Below, piece after piece: positions 20,440 to 31,689 of a stretch of 64,000 bases of DNA. Both the position numbers and the translations under genes were made by a program. This DNA comes from Meghimatium bilineatum (taxonomy: Eukaryota > Mollusca > Gastropoda > Stylommatophora > Philomycidae). Within the stretch, counting starts at the first letter, position 1. The number at the start of each line of letters is the position of its first letter. The stretch spans positions 10,185,212 to 10,249,211 of the forward strand of contig CM067311.1 of the NCBI GenBank assembly GCA_034231615.1, read 5' to 3'. The notes beneath the pieces are model-generated. The model worked only from the letters and a program-made list of their open reading frames with translations. It searched no databases and was not told where the DNA came from.

Positions 20440-22160
20440 CGAGAAGAAGGCTCTCATGTGCGGTTGTTGGACATCTAAACCCTAACAATACTCCCAGGTC
20501 TACCACAGGGATCTCCCCTATTACCGATATCATTCAATATTTACACCTTGGCAATCACACAGCAGCAGCCTGACGGAAAAAAAAGTAGGACACTATCCTT
20601 TGCAGATGACATATTGATACATAGACAGGGAAGGATCAGAATAAATACTGTCGGAACACTACAGATTGAGTTAGACTATATCGTATTCTGGTGTATTTAT
20701 TCCAGGGCACTAATCAATCAAACAAAGGCAGCTGTGACATGGTTCCCTCTTAAACATCATATCGTAATGCCTGCAACGTTGACGGGGGAGATAAAAGTGC
20801 ACAACAATGTAATCGGGCTTCAAATCATACAATATGTCGGTGTGCGATTTGATCGTAGTTTGTATTTTCGGAAAACGTTGATCATGTAATCACAAATGCC
20901 AGCAAAGGACCTTCAGCTCTGAGAGTGATGGAATCGGCTGATACTAAACAATCACATCTTGTAATTCCATATTAGGTCAGTGTCCTCCTTGCCACTGAAT
21001 ACTCGTATATCACTATCACCGCCAGTCACACACAGACTGAGAGACTAGAACAAATTCAAAACGAGGCGATGCACACATGTGATTGCGTCTGTGGGTCTCA
21101 CCAATGGCCCACTAGACATACCATCCATGCAACAGAAAACCTTAGTGGATGACATGCCGTTATATTGAGGTTATCTTCTTCGAGAAGATTCATGTCACGT
21201 CATCTATACAATTGTGCGTTTATGTTGTTGTTCAAATGTGTTTCATGTTTACCTGAATATATATGTATGCACCCTCTGTGGTTCGGAGGGAGCCAGAGAT
21301 GTACTGTGCAGCACTGGAGAGGAGGAAACTGACAGCACTGAATTTTCCTATGGCTTAGACCCATCATAGAGGCACAGTGACTCAGGACGTGACAATCCTT
21401 TTGACTTGAACATTTGGTTGCATGCCTGGAGCAATAGAGAAGTTCGGCATAGCGAGTAGTCAATTGGTGGCGGGGAATCAGCACAGTGAACCTTAACTTG
21501 GCTACAGTGGCTAGGAGCAGTGCATAGGTTGAAACCTACCTTCCTGGAGGTGTGATAGTTATTATCTGGCTCTGTACCGGGGTAGGTCGAAAATCCACAG
21601 ACTTCCCAGCAATATAACGCCATTTAATGACATTAGGTCAAAGGGCATGAGCCCATGGACCGCTGGATCAGCAACCAACCAACCAGGCGATGCGAATTAT
21701 CCATGGCTGCTCTAGGGAACTCCATGTGTGGTTATAAGTCCCTCCTTTATTTTCTTCGCATATGTCACGGAATTAATGTGTTTCATGTACGTACATACCT
21801 CAGAGTTATAGATCACATACAACACAGTGAGCTCCCTCGTGTGAAGGGAATCAGGTTTAAGAGATGCCAATCGTGAATGGGGCGCGCTGATGCAGTTAAA
21901 CAGATCTGCGTACCAGAAGGCATTCATCCTACCGGGGAATGAATACATATTCCTTCTGTCTTTCAGGAGATAGTCAAGGCAGTTACTACACTCAATAGAG
22001 AGTACAGAGAACACAGTCCTGTGAGCGTGGATGCTGAGGTCAAGGCACTCATCTGCGGCCATACCGATGATACAGAGGTTGTGATTTATATGGATGGGTG
22101 GTCATCTGTCACCAGGGGAGGGCAAATAAAGACATGGACAGACAACATCAAGGAATAGAC
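20440..22160 (+). mobile_element. Decayed LINE (RT to RNase H), interrupted by a retroposon
   Basis: Left part 20440-21072 holds a broken GLPQGSPLLP-like RT motif, FADDILIHRQ (catalytic ADD) and GVRFDRSLYFRKTL. The right part 21685-22160 resumes with the region before RNase H and VIYMDGW near 22083. Multiple frameshifts. Removing 21073-21684 restores continuity with the related copy at 5760-7000. Confidence 0.8.
21073..21684 (+). mobile_element. Retroposon B (612 bp), CCAA tail
   Basis: Exactly bounded by the 9-bp TSD aggcgatgc (21064-21072 and 21685-21693) inside a LINE. Begins near acacatgtgattgcgtctg, ends cagcaaccaaccaacc. A second full copy (609 bp) with its own TSD is at 32021-32629, a third with a nested insert at 39620-40335, and antisense 5' pieces at 22470 and 63770. 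No long ORF is shared, so it is probably non-autonomous. Confidence 0.9.
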
Positions 22161-22164
22161 ACGA

Positions 22165-22262
22165 CAAAATGTGTCCTCACTCATCCGCATCGTTGAAGAT
22201 AGAAATCGCCATAGGACTGTGTGCTGAAGCATCAAATATCGCACCCCTCCGACCCTGAATGG
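22165..22262 (+). mobile_element. SINE C, diverged copy
   Basis: Shares cactcatccgcatcg, aggactgtgtg and gaccctgaa in order with the reverse complement of 8846-8962. Confidence 0.72.
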
Positions 22263-22469
22263 ATATTGGTTTATATACGTTTATTTGTTTGTTTGAACCC
22301 CGGGATTTGCGAGCGATTGACTCTTACTTCCTATGTGCAGTCTGGTGGTTTTCTGAGCTTTCTTCCATACCCAGGAGACTTCGGCTTAGTGCAATTCCTA
22401 TTGGAGAATCCTTCTACTCAGAAGGGGTCTATAATTGTATAGATGACATGCTACAAAGCTTCCATAAGA

Positions 22470-22560
22470 GAGATTTAATATAACGGCATGCCATCTACTA
22501 AGGTTTTCTATTACATGGGTAGTTTGTCTAGTGTACGATTGATAAGACGCAACCGCATGA
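22470..22560 (-). repeat. Retroposon B, 5' fragment
   Basis: Reverse complement of the first ~90 bases of the element at 21073 (ccatctactaaggttttct, gacgcaaccgcatg). Confidence 0.75.
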
Positions 22561-22743
22561 ATGCGAGTTTATAAATAGATATAAATGTTCACATGTTACA
22601 TTTTGAAATGGACTTAAATATTGTGCACTAATTTAACAATGGGCCGAGTACTCAAATAAAAAAGTTCAGAGTTATCTTTTCTTGACAGCCGACAGCACCT
22701 TCGTCGTGAAGATCTTTACAAGGAGAAAGTTATAATTAACAAC

Positions 22744-22788
22744 ATGCCGACATATGAATTGTCTTTAATTTTGAAAGCTTTACAGAGG
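22744..22788 (+). CDS. MRPS6: MRPS6 first coding exon (45 bases)
   Basis: ATG at 22744, fifteen codons reading MPTYELSLILKALQR, then donor gtaaga at 22789, phase 0. It is too short for ORF calling; it was found by searching for the S6 start MPxYEL upstream of exon 2. The upstream sequence (22680-22743) contains a possible acceptor (ttcttgacag, ending near 22688), so an untranslated first exon may lie further left. Confidence 0.9.
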
Positions 22789-25700
22789 GTAAGACATTTC
22801 AAGCTAAGGATTTTCATTAAAAGCATAATTATAAATAGTACAGACTGCAATTAGCAGGTGCGAATGGTCGATGGTGACGTATTTAATATAAATTGAAATT
22901 GAAAGTTATTCAATATTCAATAATCCTCAATAATAATATTAGGTATTAGCACTAAATTTTCAAATTGGGTTTATAACATTATAAACACCACAGTTAGATA
23001 GCCCTTGAAATTTGCAATTCAACGATACCTCAACCAAGTCTGTAGGTCGATTCTGTGAAAAGTTATGAATTTTTTTTGTCGAAATTTCAGGAAAAGATAA
23101 TTACATGGGAACATAATAAAATATGAACGGACTGATGATGAAAGTTGTGACCAAGAATTGAAGCAGAACTAGCATTTTATGAAATATTTCAGTTATTTAT
23201 GATAATATATGCATAAAACTATAAATTTTTGTGTCCGGGAAGGCAAGACACATCTGTTGAATATACTGTACCAATTGTCAGGCATAATTGGGGCTAATTA
23301 ATATTCAAAATGGTGGCTAATTTGCATAATTTACTTGTAATTTAATTGTCTAATTATTAATTATTTCACTTATTTATGATAAAACACCATACAAACTATA
23401 CATTTTTGTGTTCGGGAAGGCAAGACGCATCTGTTGAATATACTGTACCAATTGTCAGGCATAATTGGGGCTAATTAATATTCAAAATGGTGGCTAATTT
23501 GCATAATTTACTTGTAATTTAATTGTCTAATTATTAATTATTTCACTTATTTATGATAAAACACCATACAAACTATACTTTTTTGTGTTCGGGAAGGCAA
23601 GACGCATCTGTTGAATATACTGTACCAATTGTCAGGCATAATTGGGGCTAATTAATAAGAAAATTCTGGAGGTAAGGTAGGACATAGCGAATGCCAACTG
23701 ACTAGAGTACAGGAACTGTATGGCGAATAACTAAGTGGGATGAAAAAATGCAGAGGTGGAGAATACAAGAGGAAAAAAGAAAAGAAGAAAAAAAGAAGAA
23801 AATATGTGGTGGATAGACGGAAGCCCCGAGACGGAGATACGCCAGCAAGAAAGTAAAGTGTGGGTGGGAGGGATGAGGGAACCCAGATGCCTAAAGCCTT
23901 ATGCATTAGGTCTCCAGTCATAACATCACTGTCACTATCAGAATTAAATAGAATATCCAATAATGCATCTTAAAAATTATCTTTACGGTAATTCTAATTT
24001 ATACCTAGACCTACTAATAATGTTTGAATAGAAGCTATCTGAGTTCGATTACAGTGACAGTGAGACACAAACACTTGTCATCGTCATGGTAACATGGGCT
24101 GCAAGCATTCTGACGCGCTGACATGTTTTTTATCTGTACCCTTGAATAATTTAATACAATACTGTTTGAAGACATTTCAATAAACACTAGTACATAGTGT
24201 CACATTAAATTAACTAAAGGATGATAAGATGTAGAAATTCATTAAACTGTAACTTAAATTTTTAACATTATACACGAATATCGATAATTAACGGCGCGGC
24301 AACATTGAACAGACGAAAACGAACTCTAAAGTTAGTAGCGTGGTCGGTCGATCACCATAGCATTTTTAAAATTTAATAATAATTAATAGGTACTTCTAGA
24401 AATGTTAAAATTTGGTACATAAAGATAGAAATGGTTGCTGAATATGTTAGACATGGTTTCACATATTAATTTTAATCAAAATTTAGAAATATACGTGTGC
24501 AAAGACAAAAAACACCTACCTCGTCTTGTTTAATTGCTTGGTGTTAATTGTAGATAAGGTATCTCCAACATACCTAATCTTAATCCACTGCAGAAATGGA
24601 TGATAAAAAGTATACAGTTCACTTTTATATGATCTAAAGCTGCGTGGCGTCACTAAATGACAATTCCATTGGATATTACACACGTGGTCCATGAAAAAAT
24701 GAAAATGTCGGCACATGGCATTTTTATCAAGGGACACTACTCTAAATATCTTTTTGCGGAAATATTTCGATTAGTGCTAATGCCTAATAATATCATTAGC
24801 AATAATTATAATAATATTTATAATAAATTTGTAGTGTGGAATCCCGGCAGTGAGTAGTACGTAGTACTGATTTATTAGGCATATATGATATTGATTTGCC
24901 ATTGAGGTAAATCTACGGTTTAAGACTTCATTCTGCTTCTCCACTGTTTAAAGACTGTTTACATTTTTAACTAACAAAGGTCGTGGACTTCCCTGAACTG
25001 AACATGTCCAGTTGCTACAAATTAACCTTTAGCACTCTGTAAACGAAAAACCCGGTAAAGGTACAGATTAGTTAGGTACAAATTGTTGACAATTTTAACT
25101 ATCCAACGTCATGGATTCCCGTGCAACACAAATCAAAATAATGGATGTCGTGACGTCTAATCCAACAATAAGTTTAACTCAAGACACAGATGAACTTATG
25201 CATAATCTGTTTGTTTTACAATTTACACATTTTTTACAATTTCCTATTATTTGTGGTGAATGATCAGTAATTCTGTCCGCTACACACAGAGCAAGGTGCG
25301 CGCACACATCAGAAATATTGGTAATAATCTTCGTATCTACGGTCACCGCGCTAAAAATAGAACACTGTTGACATTTTTAAACAAGCGACGTCATTGAGTT
25401 CCGCTAGAAAATCCGGCAACCAATCAAATCCCGCGTGCAATGACGTCACACACCCAACGAACGCCAAGCGATTTTGTGCGTGGCGGACATTTTTTAAAAA
25501 AAGATTTGATCGATTTGAGCAGAGATTTCACTAGCGGAAATCTGCAGGCGCCTAATTAAAAATATAAACAGTGTGAAATGGGTAAAATGAAGCACTTACC
25601 TTATTCACCGGATAAATTCTCCGCAAACCATTCATTAATTATAATATAAATCTCAAATCATAAGAATAACACAAACCATGAGCACCGATCCACTTTGTTG

Positions 25701-28700
25701 AAATGTGCTGGCTTTTGCTGGTTTCCGATCAGACCTCGCCCAGTGTTGCCAACTCTTTTCATCATAAAGCACCAGATTTGAGTGCTTTCTTTCGTGTTTT
25801 TTTTCAATAATTTTATAATTTGAAATAAAAACTGGACAAACTGGAGACCCCCTCAACCCCCCCCCCCCTTTTTGGACTTTAAAATGCCATGAGGGGGGAG
25901 ACCCCCCTCAACCCCCCCCCTTTTAGGACTTTAAAATGTCATGAGGGGGGAGACCCCCTCAACCCCCCTTTTTTGGGCTTTCATATGTCATGAGGGGGGA
26001 GACCCCCCCTCAACCCCCCCCCCCCATTTTAAACTTTCATATGCCATGTATTCCCCCCTTTTTTTTATACCACCCCTCCCTCTCCTTTTTTATTATTTTT
26101 TATCTCCTTTATTTTACTTAAAACCACACACAACCTAACTTCAATTAGAAATAACTCCAAAACGATTCCTGCGCGAACCGTGATATCATAACCTCTCGCA
26201 CGCCGTGGCACATTTCCGCGCGAACAGTGGATCCGCGCAACTACAGCTTTGGGGAATACCTCAAAACTAGGTCAAATTCCACCATGACCGTAGATACGTG
26301 GATTGCGCCGAAATATTATTTCGAATCCTAACCTTACTCTAAGTACTTATCCGTAAGCTTGCCAAATCACACAACAAAGGTCAGGTAACACCTTGAAACT
26401 CGAACAAATGTCACAGTAAAGAACTATACTGTACTTGCACCAAAAACCAGAGTAAAAATTTAGGATAGGTCTTTGTTGGGCTATAAATAGCATTAACATT
26501 ACGGATTTCCCTTGAACAACCAATAATATCGATTTACACCTTAGACGAGAATTCTTAGAAAATTAATTATTAGTTTGGTTGAATCCTAGTTTAAGTCACC
26601 GTTGTGCTATAAATAACACACTGTTGTCACAGAGTTCCATGTAACACCAATGAAATTAATGGCTGCCGTGACGTCACATCCTGACAATCACTGAGTTCAA
26701 ATCTAGACACAGACGAACTTATTATCATACTCTGTTTCTTTTCAAATTTATAAATTAAAAAAAAAATTTCCCCATGATTTGTACTGAGCGCTCATTATTT
26801 CTGTGCGCTATACACGGAGCGAAGTGCACGCACATATTAGAAATATTATTTCTAATCCTAACCCTACTTAAATACTTAACCTTATGCTTGCCAAATCTCA
26901 CAAGAAAGGTTAGATTCCTAGAAAGTAGACCAAAGGTCACAGTGGAGAATCAAACTAGGATTCAGCCATTAGTTCTAAACACTAATTCTAATCCTTTTCC
27001 CCTTCCTCCAAAAATCTATAAACTAATTCTAATCCTTTTATAAATCCTGAGTATATGACTTTAAATTTATCTGATTGTATCTCTCCTGCCCCAGTCCATC
27101 TCATTTCACTCATTCCTAAGATATTTACGTTCATTCTTTTTGATTCCCATTTCTTGCTTGATATTGTCTAATTTACCACACTGCGCTAATGATCTGATGT
27201 TCCATGTTGCTATATTAACACTAACTGTAGGCCTACTTTTGTGTGTCGCCATGACTTTCATCTTGGGAGAATAATTTGGTAGTTTCTGGAGACAGCCCTC
27301 TTGTGTGCTGAGTATATTGTAAAACATAGGTCTATAAAATGTAAATTGTACCCTTCTGCCTTCTGAGAGAGCAATACATAAATTTAACAAAAGGGGGTCG
27401 TAAGGAAAAGAAGTTTTCCAACCACAGTTCTAGATAATCTTATTCTTGATTAGAAACTAGCTTCACAGCACGCGGGGCATTCCCATAAGTGCTCTGCCCT
27501 CCATTCCCTCTAGTCCACTCTGTACACTGTCAGCGATATCTGTTCTGTTCCTGCCCAAGTTGTATAGTCTTGTATCATATGATACTCAATGCTGTGGATG
27601 GTAGTATATGTTTCATCAATATTATAGGCTAAGCTATGGTTGATTATTTGTGTTTCATCATTTTCTTAGCATGATAGGATATGCTATTATTACGATTGGT
27701 AATATGTTTCATCAATATTCTCAGCATGATAGACTATCTGTGATTGGTAATAGGTCTATGCGTTTCATCAATATTAGCGTGATAGGCTATGCTGAGGTTG
27801 GTAGTCATAAAATAAATAAGAGAGCTAAAGACAAATATGAACTAGAATTCTAGTAAACACATCTTATTTTTCATCAGCCTGAATTGGCACAGGTCATCAA
27901 ACGATCATGTACACACATATTAGAGAAAGGCGGACTCCTCAGAGGAATGGAGAACTTGGGGCTTAAACCTCTACCCTACAAAATAAGAAATCATGGCACG
28001 TGTCATATTGAGGGAAAGTAAGTGTAAATTTGTGTACAGTGGAATCTCTGTATAGTGCATTCTTCTATAACAAATTTCACCATATAACAACACTTTTCAA
28101 ATTCCCAGATTATATTTATTCTATATTGTTTGTACTGTATACAGCGAATTTCTGTTAGTACTTACATATTTTGTCATTCCGTACCAAGTTGTTATAATGG
28201 GATTCCACTGTACCATTTTGATATTGAAACATCATGTAGGTATAATTTTTGTAACAATGATATGTTTGTGTTATATTGGTTTATGTGAGCCTACCCTGGT
28301 ATGTTGTTGGATGGTTCTGTTGTCATGACACGTCCAAGCTACTTTAAAAAAAATCACATCTCTGTATATTCAATGTGGGTATTATACAAGAATAAGTGGA
28401 CACATATTCACTGGAACAAACATTCGTTCAGATATTTTGTTTTGGCGGAACTGATCAGTGCAGTTAGGGGCAACTAACCAGTGTTAGCATTAACATTGAC
28501 ATTTATTATGTCCCTTTGTTAGTGCAAATCTCACTTATACTACTGGCTGGAGATTATTTGAGTGTTTTGGGAGGAAAGGGGGAGAGGGGAATTTACGGTT
28601 AGGGGTTATTATGATATTTGTAATTTGGGAGGGGAACGCTTTCAGTGTTGGGGTTAGGATTTGGAGCAGTGTAGCTGATGGGCAGGGATGGGTGTTGATG

Positions 28701-31376
28701 GGGACATATTATGGAAATGGGGCAGGTGTTGGTGGGTTGATGGGTGGCTACACAGGTGGCCAATATCTGCTAATTTCCTCCAATATGGCATAGAAAGGAT
28801 TGACATTGTTCTGGAGCCTAGATCCCCACACAAACTCCGCAAGATAGCTGTTTAAGTGGTACCGTGTTGTTCCAGTGTTATTTATTTTGCGACTTCGCAC
28901 TTCCCCACATTTGCTCCACTGTTTAGGTATGGGCCCCGGTTACCTGATCCATGAAGTTATATCTGGTTCACTTTTAGATTGGCGAAACCTGCTCTCCCGA
29001 TCTCAGTAATTTTATATCCTTTCCAACAGTCGAAATCAATCATTGATCCAGTCTCAATATTGTCGTCTCTTTCATTAAGATAGCAGCTTCTATCTTCCAC
29101 TTACAGCAAGAAAATGTCCTTTGTCTCACGACATAGACCACAAAATACCCATTGTTGAAGCAACACTCTGTCAGAGTTTGTCTTTCTTTTGGTAAATAGG
29201 ATTTCGTCTACCTCGACGATCATTCCTTCTCCTCCAATGCATCTTTGTGCCACGCTGTAGACACAACTTCATGCATAAATGCATTGCATTCAACAACTGT
29301 TGTTTTGCTAATCTGTAGTTCACGAACACACTAGTCGGCAGATGTGATCTCAAAAGCCCATCCATAAATAAAATAGCATATTTTTACATTATTTTATATG
29401 TTTGTAACAAGCGTTTGGCGTCTTTCTCAGTAAACAGACATTGATTGCAGTAGCCATTTTGCACGAAACCGTTCGTGCATCTCATCCATCTTTTTAATTT
29501 GTTATGCACAGAAATCGCATTTACAGAAAATACAACAGATGATTTCGTGTCGAAATCTTAAGCTCCTTAAAGGAGGAATAGGTTAAATATATGTGTATAT
29601 TTTGTCCCTGAAAGCACCTCAATGTCATGAAATACTCTGATTGGCTAGTGCAAGTTATCTAAAGGTCATTTCCAAATCGAGACTTTTAAATTGGGTATAT
29701 GTTTAAGTGTCATTTCAATTCTTCGTTTCCGCAAAATGGTGTTAACTTTTCTTCATATCCTTGAGGATGCCTCAGCAGGGAAGGGGTTAACAGTGTTCCA
29801 GCTGTGTTGTTAACAGTTGTTAAAAGCATGCCCTATTCTGGAGCAAGTGATCTATCTATTTATTTTGTCTTGATGTATTCTGTGCATGGTCTTATACTGA
29901 TTCTTCTCCTGATTTCATCATTTCTCATTTTCTCTAGTTTGGTCACTCTTGTGGCTTTTTTTCTGGCATTTCATATCATTTGTTGTGAGATTTCTCTGCT
30001 GGGCTGATGTCAACGCTCATGTCTGGCATTGATAGCAATGTGTTGACATAAAAATATTGTTTATCATCTGTCTCTTGACTTCCATCTTGATCTTTGGGTT
30101 TCATTAAACTGGTAAATCTTCAGTATTGGTTCTCTAACACTTCCTGCTTAGCAGGATGTAGCCTGGGAATAGAATGCGTTTTGTTTATTGTCAAGTCAAT
30201 ATGGAAGCAAAGAATAGCAAAGCTGTGACCGTCCATTAATGTCATAAAAAGCGTAACTAAGGAGGTTTTTGGGGTCGCATTTTCTGTCGTATAGATTGGC
30301 AGAGTGACGCAGAAGCTTTGCTGAAGTAATTGTGTAGGTCTGAAAGATGCAGATATCGCAGCCAAACTGTAAACCATAGCACAACTCACTCCATTCTCCA
30401 GACTACATCCTGCTAATCTGCAGGGGTTTTAGAGCAAGAACAGAAGAATGTGACAGTTAATTTATATTTCAAATACATTTTTGATGCTGTATACACTTTT
30501 CTACACAGCTGTGAAAGTTGTAAATTTACCGCAATAATGGATAAGAAGTTAGTTGCCTTCGAGAATAGATGCCTCAGAAAAATCACAAGTGCTAATTGGA
30601 AAGACTTCAATCACAAGACATACTAAGAGAGGAAACAAAACAAGAATATGTGATGAACATCATCAGGAAACGCCGCTGGACATACATCGGCCACATACTG
30701 AAGGAAGACAGAATTCCATGACAAGTCTTCATGTGGACACAACATGAGAAAAGAAAACAGGGAAGACCAAAAACAACGCTCAGAAGAACATTTATGAATG
30801 AATTAAAATCAACAGGCATAAATACACGAGACCTGCAATCCTTGGCAACTGACCGGCAGGCATGGAGAACTATGACATCCGCCCTATGTGCCAAACTTGG
30901 CAAAAGAGGAACTGACTAACTGACTGATACACTTGTCAGTTTTGTGTCAGATTAAGTGCCATCTTCATATGTGTTTATTCTTTACCTATGTCTCATCATC
31001 ATATTTTCCAAGCTCATGTTTACTTTTTCTCTTTGTGAAACATTATACCCAATTCTTATGTATGTTCACAATTCAAGGATTATTATTTTGTGGTTTTTGA
31101 TATAATATTTCTCACTGATTTTTTTCCAGTTATGTTCTTATTCGATTTGATGGAAAGACTGATCTGCCCACTCAGCTCGAAGATGTCTTCAAGCGTGACA
31201 CAGACATCATAAGAAAAACAGTATTCCTTGATGAAAAGTTTATACCTCCATGCCTGTCTAAACCATGCGAGTTTGGAGAAATTAAAAACCCAGATCATGA
31301 GAAAAGGCTCTGGTGGACACGAGTCACCCGACGTTTCGTCAGAATGGAACGTAGAAAAGCTGAGAGGAAAGCATGA
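22744..31376 (+). CDS. MRPS6: Mitochondrial small ribosomal subunit protein bS6m (3 exons, complete)
   Basis: Component of the mitochondrial 28S ribosomal subunit, homologous to bacterial S6, nucleus-encoded and imported. Coding exons 22744-22788, 27878-28017 and 31130-31376 join in frame to 143 codons plus stop. Exon 1 gives MPTYELSLILKALQR, the typical S6 first strand and start. Exon 2 continues PELAQVIKRSCTHILEKGG and ENLGLKPLPYKIRNHG, matching the S6m helix and the conserved ENLG..xLPY strand. Exon 3 gives YVLIRFDGKT and FKRDTDIIRKTVF, the last S6 strand and helix, then a basic tail. Animal S6m is commonly about 125 residues, so the C-terminus is about 18 longer. No separate presequence is visible, as in human MRPS6. 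Introns of 5.1 and 3.1 kb are filled with repeats. Confidence 0.92.
23190..23655 (+). repeat. 177-bp tandem satellite, about 2.5 copies
   Basis: gtgt(c/t)cgggaaggcaagac begins at 23231, 23408 and 23585, giving an exact 177-bp period. The units are nearly identical and AT-rich, in MRPS6 intron 1. Confidence 0.95.
23656..24990. other. MRPS6 intron 1 interior, no gene seen
   Basis: Contains an A/G-rich run at about 23770-23805 but no frame or repeat family that I can support. Confidence 0.5.
24995..25570 (-). repeat. Dispersed repeat E, antisense copies
   Basis: Two partial copies lie in succession (taactatccaacgtcatgg at about 25097; caagcgacgtcattgagt at about 25382). They share the gcgcgcacacatcagaaata block with 26150-26960 and carry a TGACGTCA octamer at 25441. 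Confidence 0.65.
25837..26050 (+). repeat. G/C-homopolymer tandem repeat with perfect hairpins
   Basis: Four units of about 50-60 bp, each containing gactttaaaatgccatga and a block gaggggggagacccccctc, which is self-complementary with a 3-base loop. C-runs reach 13 bases. Confidence 0.92.
26150..26960 (-). repeat. Dispersed repeat E, two antisense copies
   Basis: Copies at 26150-26560 and 26570-26960. They share ctataaatagcattaac, gagaattcttagaaaatta and tcctaaccctacttaa with 61880-62230 in reverse, and a TGACGTCA octamer at 26669. Confidence 0.7.
27060..27245 (-). mobile_element. LINE 5' fragment: APE endonuclease N-terminus
   Basis: Minus strand reads VNIATWNIRSLAQCGKLDNI, KQEMGIKKNE, the first strand (TWNxRSL) of an APE-type endonuclease. 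Frame ends soon after. Confidence 0.75.
27442..27520 (-). mobile_element. LINE C-terminal Cys motif fragment
   Basis: The antisense of ttgattagaaactagcttca and ggggcattcccataagtgct reads as the end of the RNase H LINE (EHLxxCPxC), as at 48906 and 63517. Confidence 0.6.
27605..27805 (+). repeat. ~58-bp degenerate tandem repeat
   Basis: Three to four units of tgtttcatcaatattctcag + catgatagactat + ttggtaata. Ends about 70 bases before MRPS6 exon 2. Confidence 0.82.
27878..28017 (+). CDS. MRPS6: MRPS6 exon 2
   Basis: Acceptor tttttcatcag ends at 27877; donor gtaagt starts at 28018. It begins at Pro16 in phase 0 and ends with two bases of an Asn codon. It encodes the first long helix and the ENLG / LPYKIRNHG strand of S6. 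A pogo-like MITE starts only 20 bases after its end. Confidence 0.92.
28037..28210 (+). mobile_element. pogo/Tigger-like MITE (174 bp)
   Basis: Terminal inverted repeats cagtggaatctctgtata and tataatgggattccactg, flanked by TA on both sides (28035-36 and 28211-12). No ORF. It starts 20 bases after MRPS6 exon 2. Related copies at 14690-14872 and, partly, 46545, 47075 and 63040. Confidence 0.88.
28958..29500 (-). pseudogene. Merlin-type (ISXO2-like) transposase relic
   Basis: In three shifting frames the minus strand reads CTNGFVQNGYCNQC (Cys-rich N-terminus), RELQISKTTVVECNAFMHEV, GGEGMIVEVDEILFTKRKT (first catalytic Asp), LLQQWVFCGLCRETKDIF, VEDRS and MIDFDCWKGYKITEIG (second catalytic Asp region). 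At least one stop (near 29098) and two frameshifts. This order is the DDE domain of IS1016/IS1595-related Merlin DNA transposons. Termini and TSD were not identified. Confidence 0.8.
29840..30110 (-). mobile_element. LINE RT C-terminal fragment
   Basis: Closely related to 18560-19060: shared tctgtgcatggtcttata, gtctggcattg and tctcttgacttccatcttga. Confidence 0.72.
30145..30427 (+). mobile_element. MITE C with terminal inverted repeats
   Basis: Left end cctgcttagcaggatgtagc and right end gactacatcctgctaatctg + cagg are inverted; ~283 bp, no ORF. The interior (agatgcagatatcgcagcc) matches 37018-37300 in reverse. No TSD was resolved. Confidence 0.75.
30499..30926 (+). mobile_element. LINE 3' fragment, ACTG tail
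   Basis: Encodes in broken frames RKRRWTYIGHILKEDRIP, FMWTQHEKRKQGRPKTTLRR and RQAWRTMTSALCAKLGKRG, the C-terminus of an APE-type LINE, then an actgactaactgactg tail. Candidate 8-bp TSD atacactt at 30491-30498 and 30927-30934. Sister copy at 49075-49770. Confidence 0.83.
31130..31376 (+). CDS. MRPS6: MRPS6 exon 3 (C-terminus, stop)
   Basis: Acceptor tttttttccag ends at 31129. The first T completes Asn, then YVLIRFDGKTDLPTQLEDVF, RDTDIIRKTVF and a basic tail rich in Arg/Lys ending MERRKAERKA, TGA at 31374-31376. The tail carries two Cys (PPCLSKPCE). Confidence 0.92.
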
Positions 31377-31449
31377 GATTCTACATACTTAATATTGACA
31401 TGTATATTCATCTAGTGTTGCAGTGATGGCTGTTTGAATTTCTGTATGT

Positions 31450-31530
31450 TGAAATAATTGTCAGGTTAGGGCATTAGTCTCACAACCGGCGAGGTCCTGG
31501 GTTCAATTCCTTGTAAGGATTGGATTTTTG
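31450..31530 (+). mobile_element. tRNA-derived SINE fragment
   Basis: ggttagggcattagtctcac, then aggtcctgggttcaattcc (B box), resembles a methionine-type tRNA from the D arm to the T arm, followed by a non-tRNA body (gattggatttttggctatcg). Not a functional tRNA. Confidence 0.75.
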
Positions 31531-31689
31531 GCTATCGGAGGATAAATTTAAAAACTCACCCTGTACATAACGTTACAACAGCAAGAAGATACAACCTTTT
31601 ATCACACAGCTACAAGTACCACCTGCACAATATATACAGCGTTTAGTTAGTTGAAATAATTGTTAAGATTTCTGTACACATATAATTTT

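Noticed and set aside
25653..25856. 67-codon minus-strand ORF with Cys/His residues
   Set aside because: I could not match it to a zinc-finger or transposase domain; spacing does not fit a known finger.
28611..28793. Gly-rich 60-codon ORF
   Set aside because: Arises from a G-rich local sequence; no start context or homology.
31450..31530. tRNA-Met gene
   Set aside because: D- to T-arm similarity only; acceptor stem pairing not evident and a SINE body follows.
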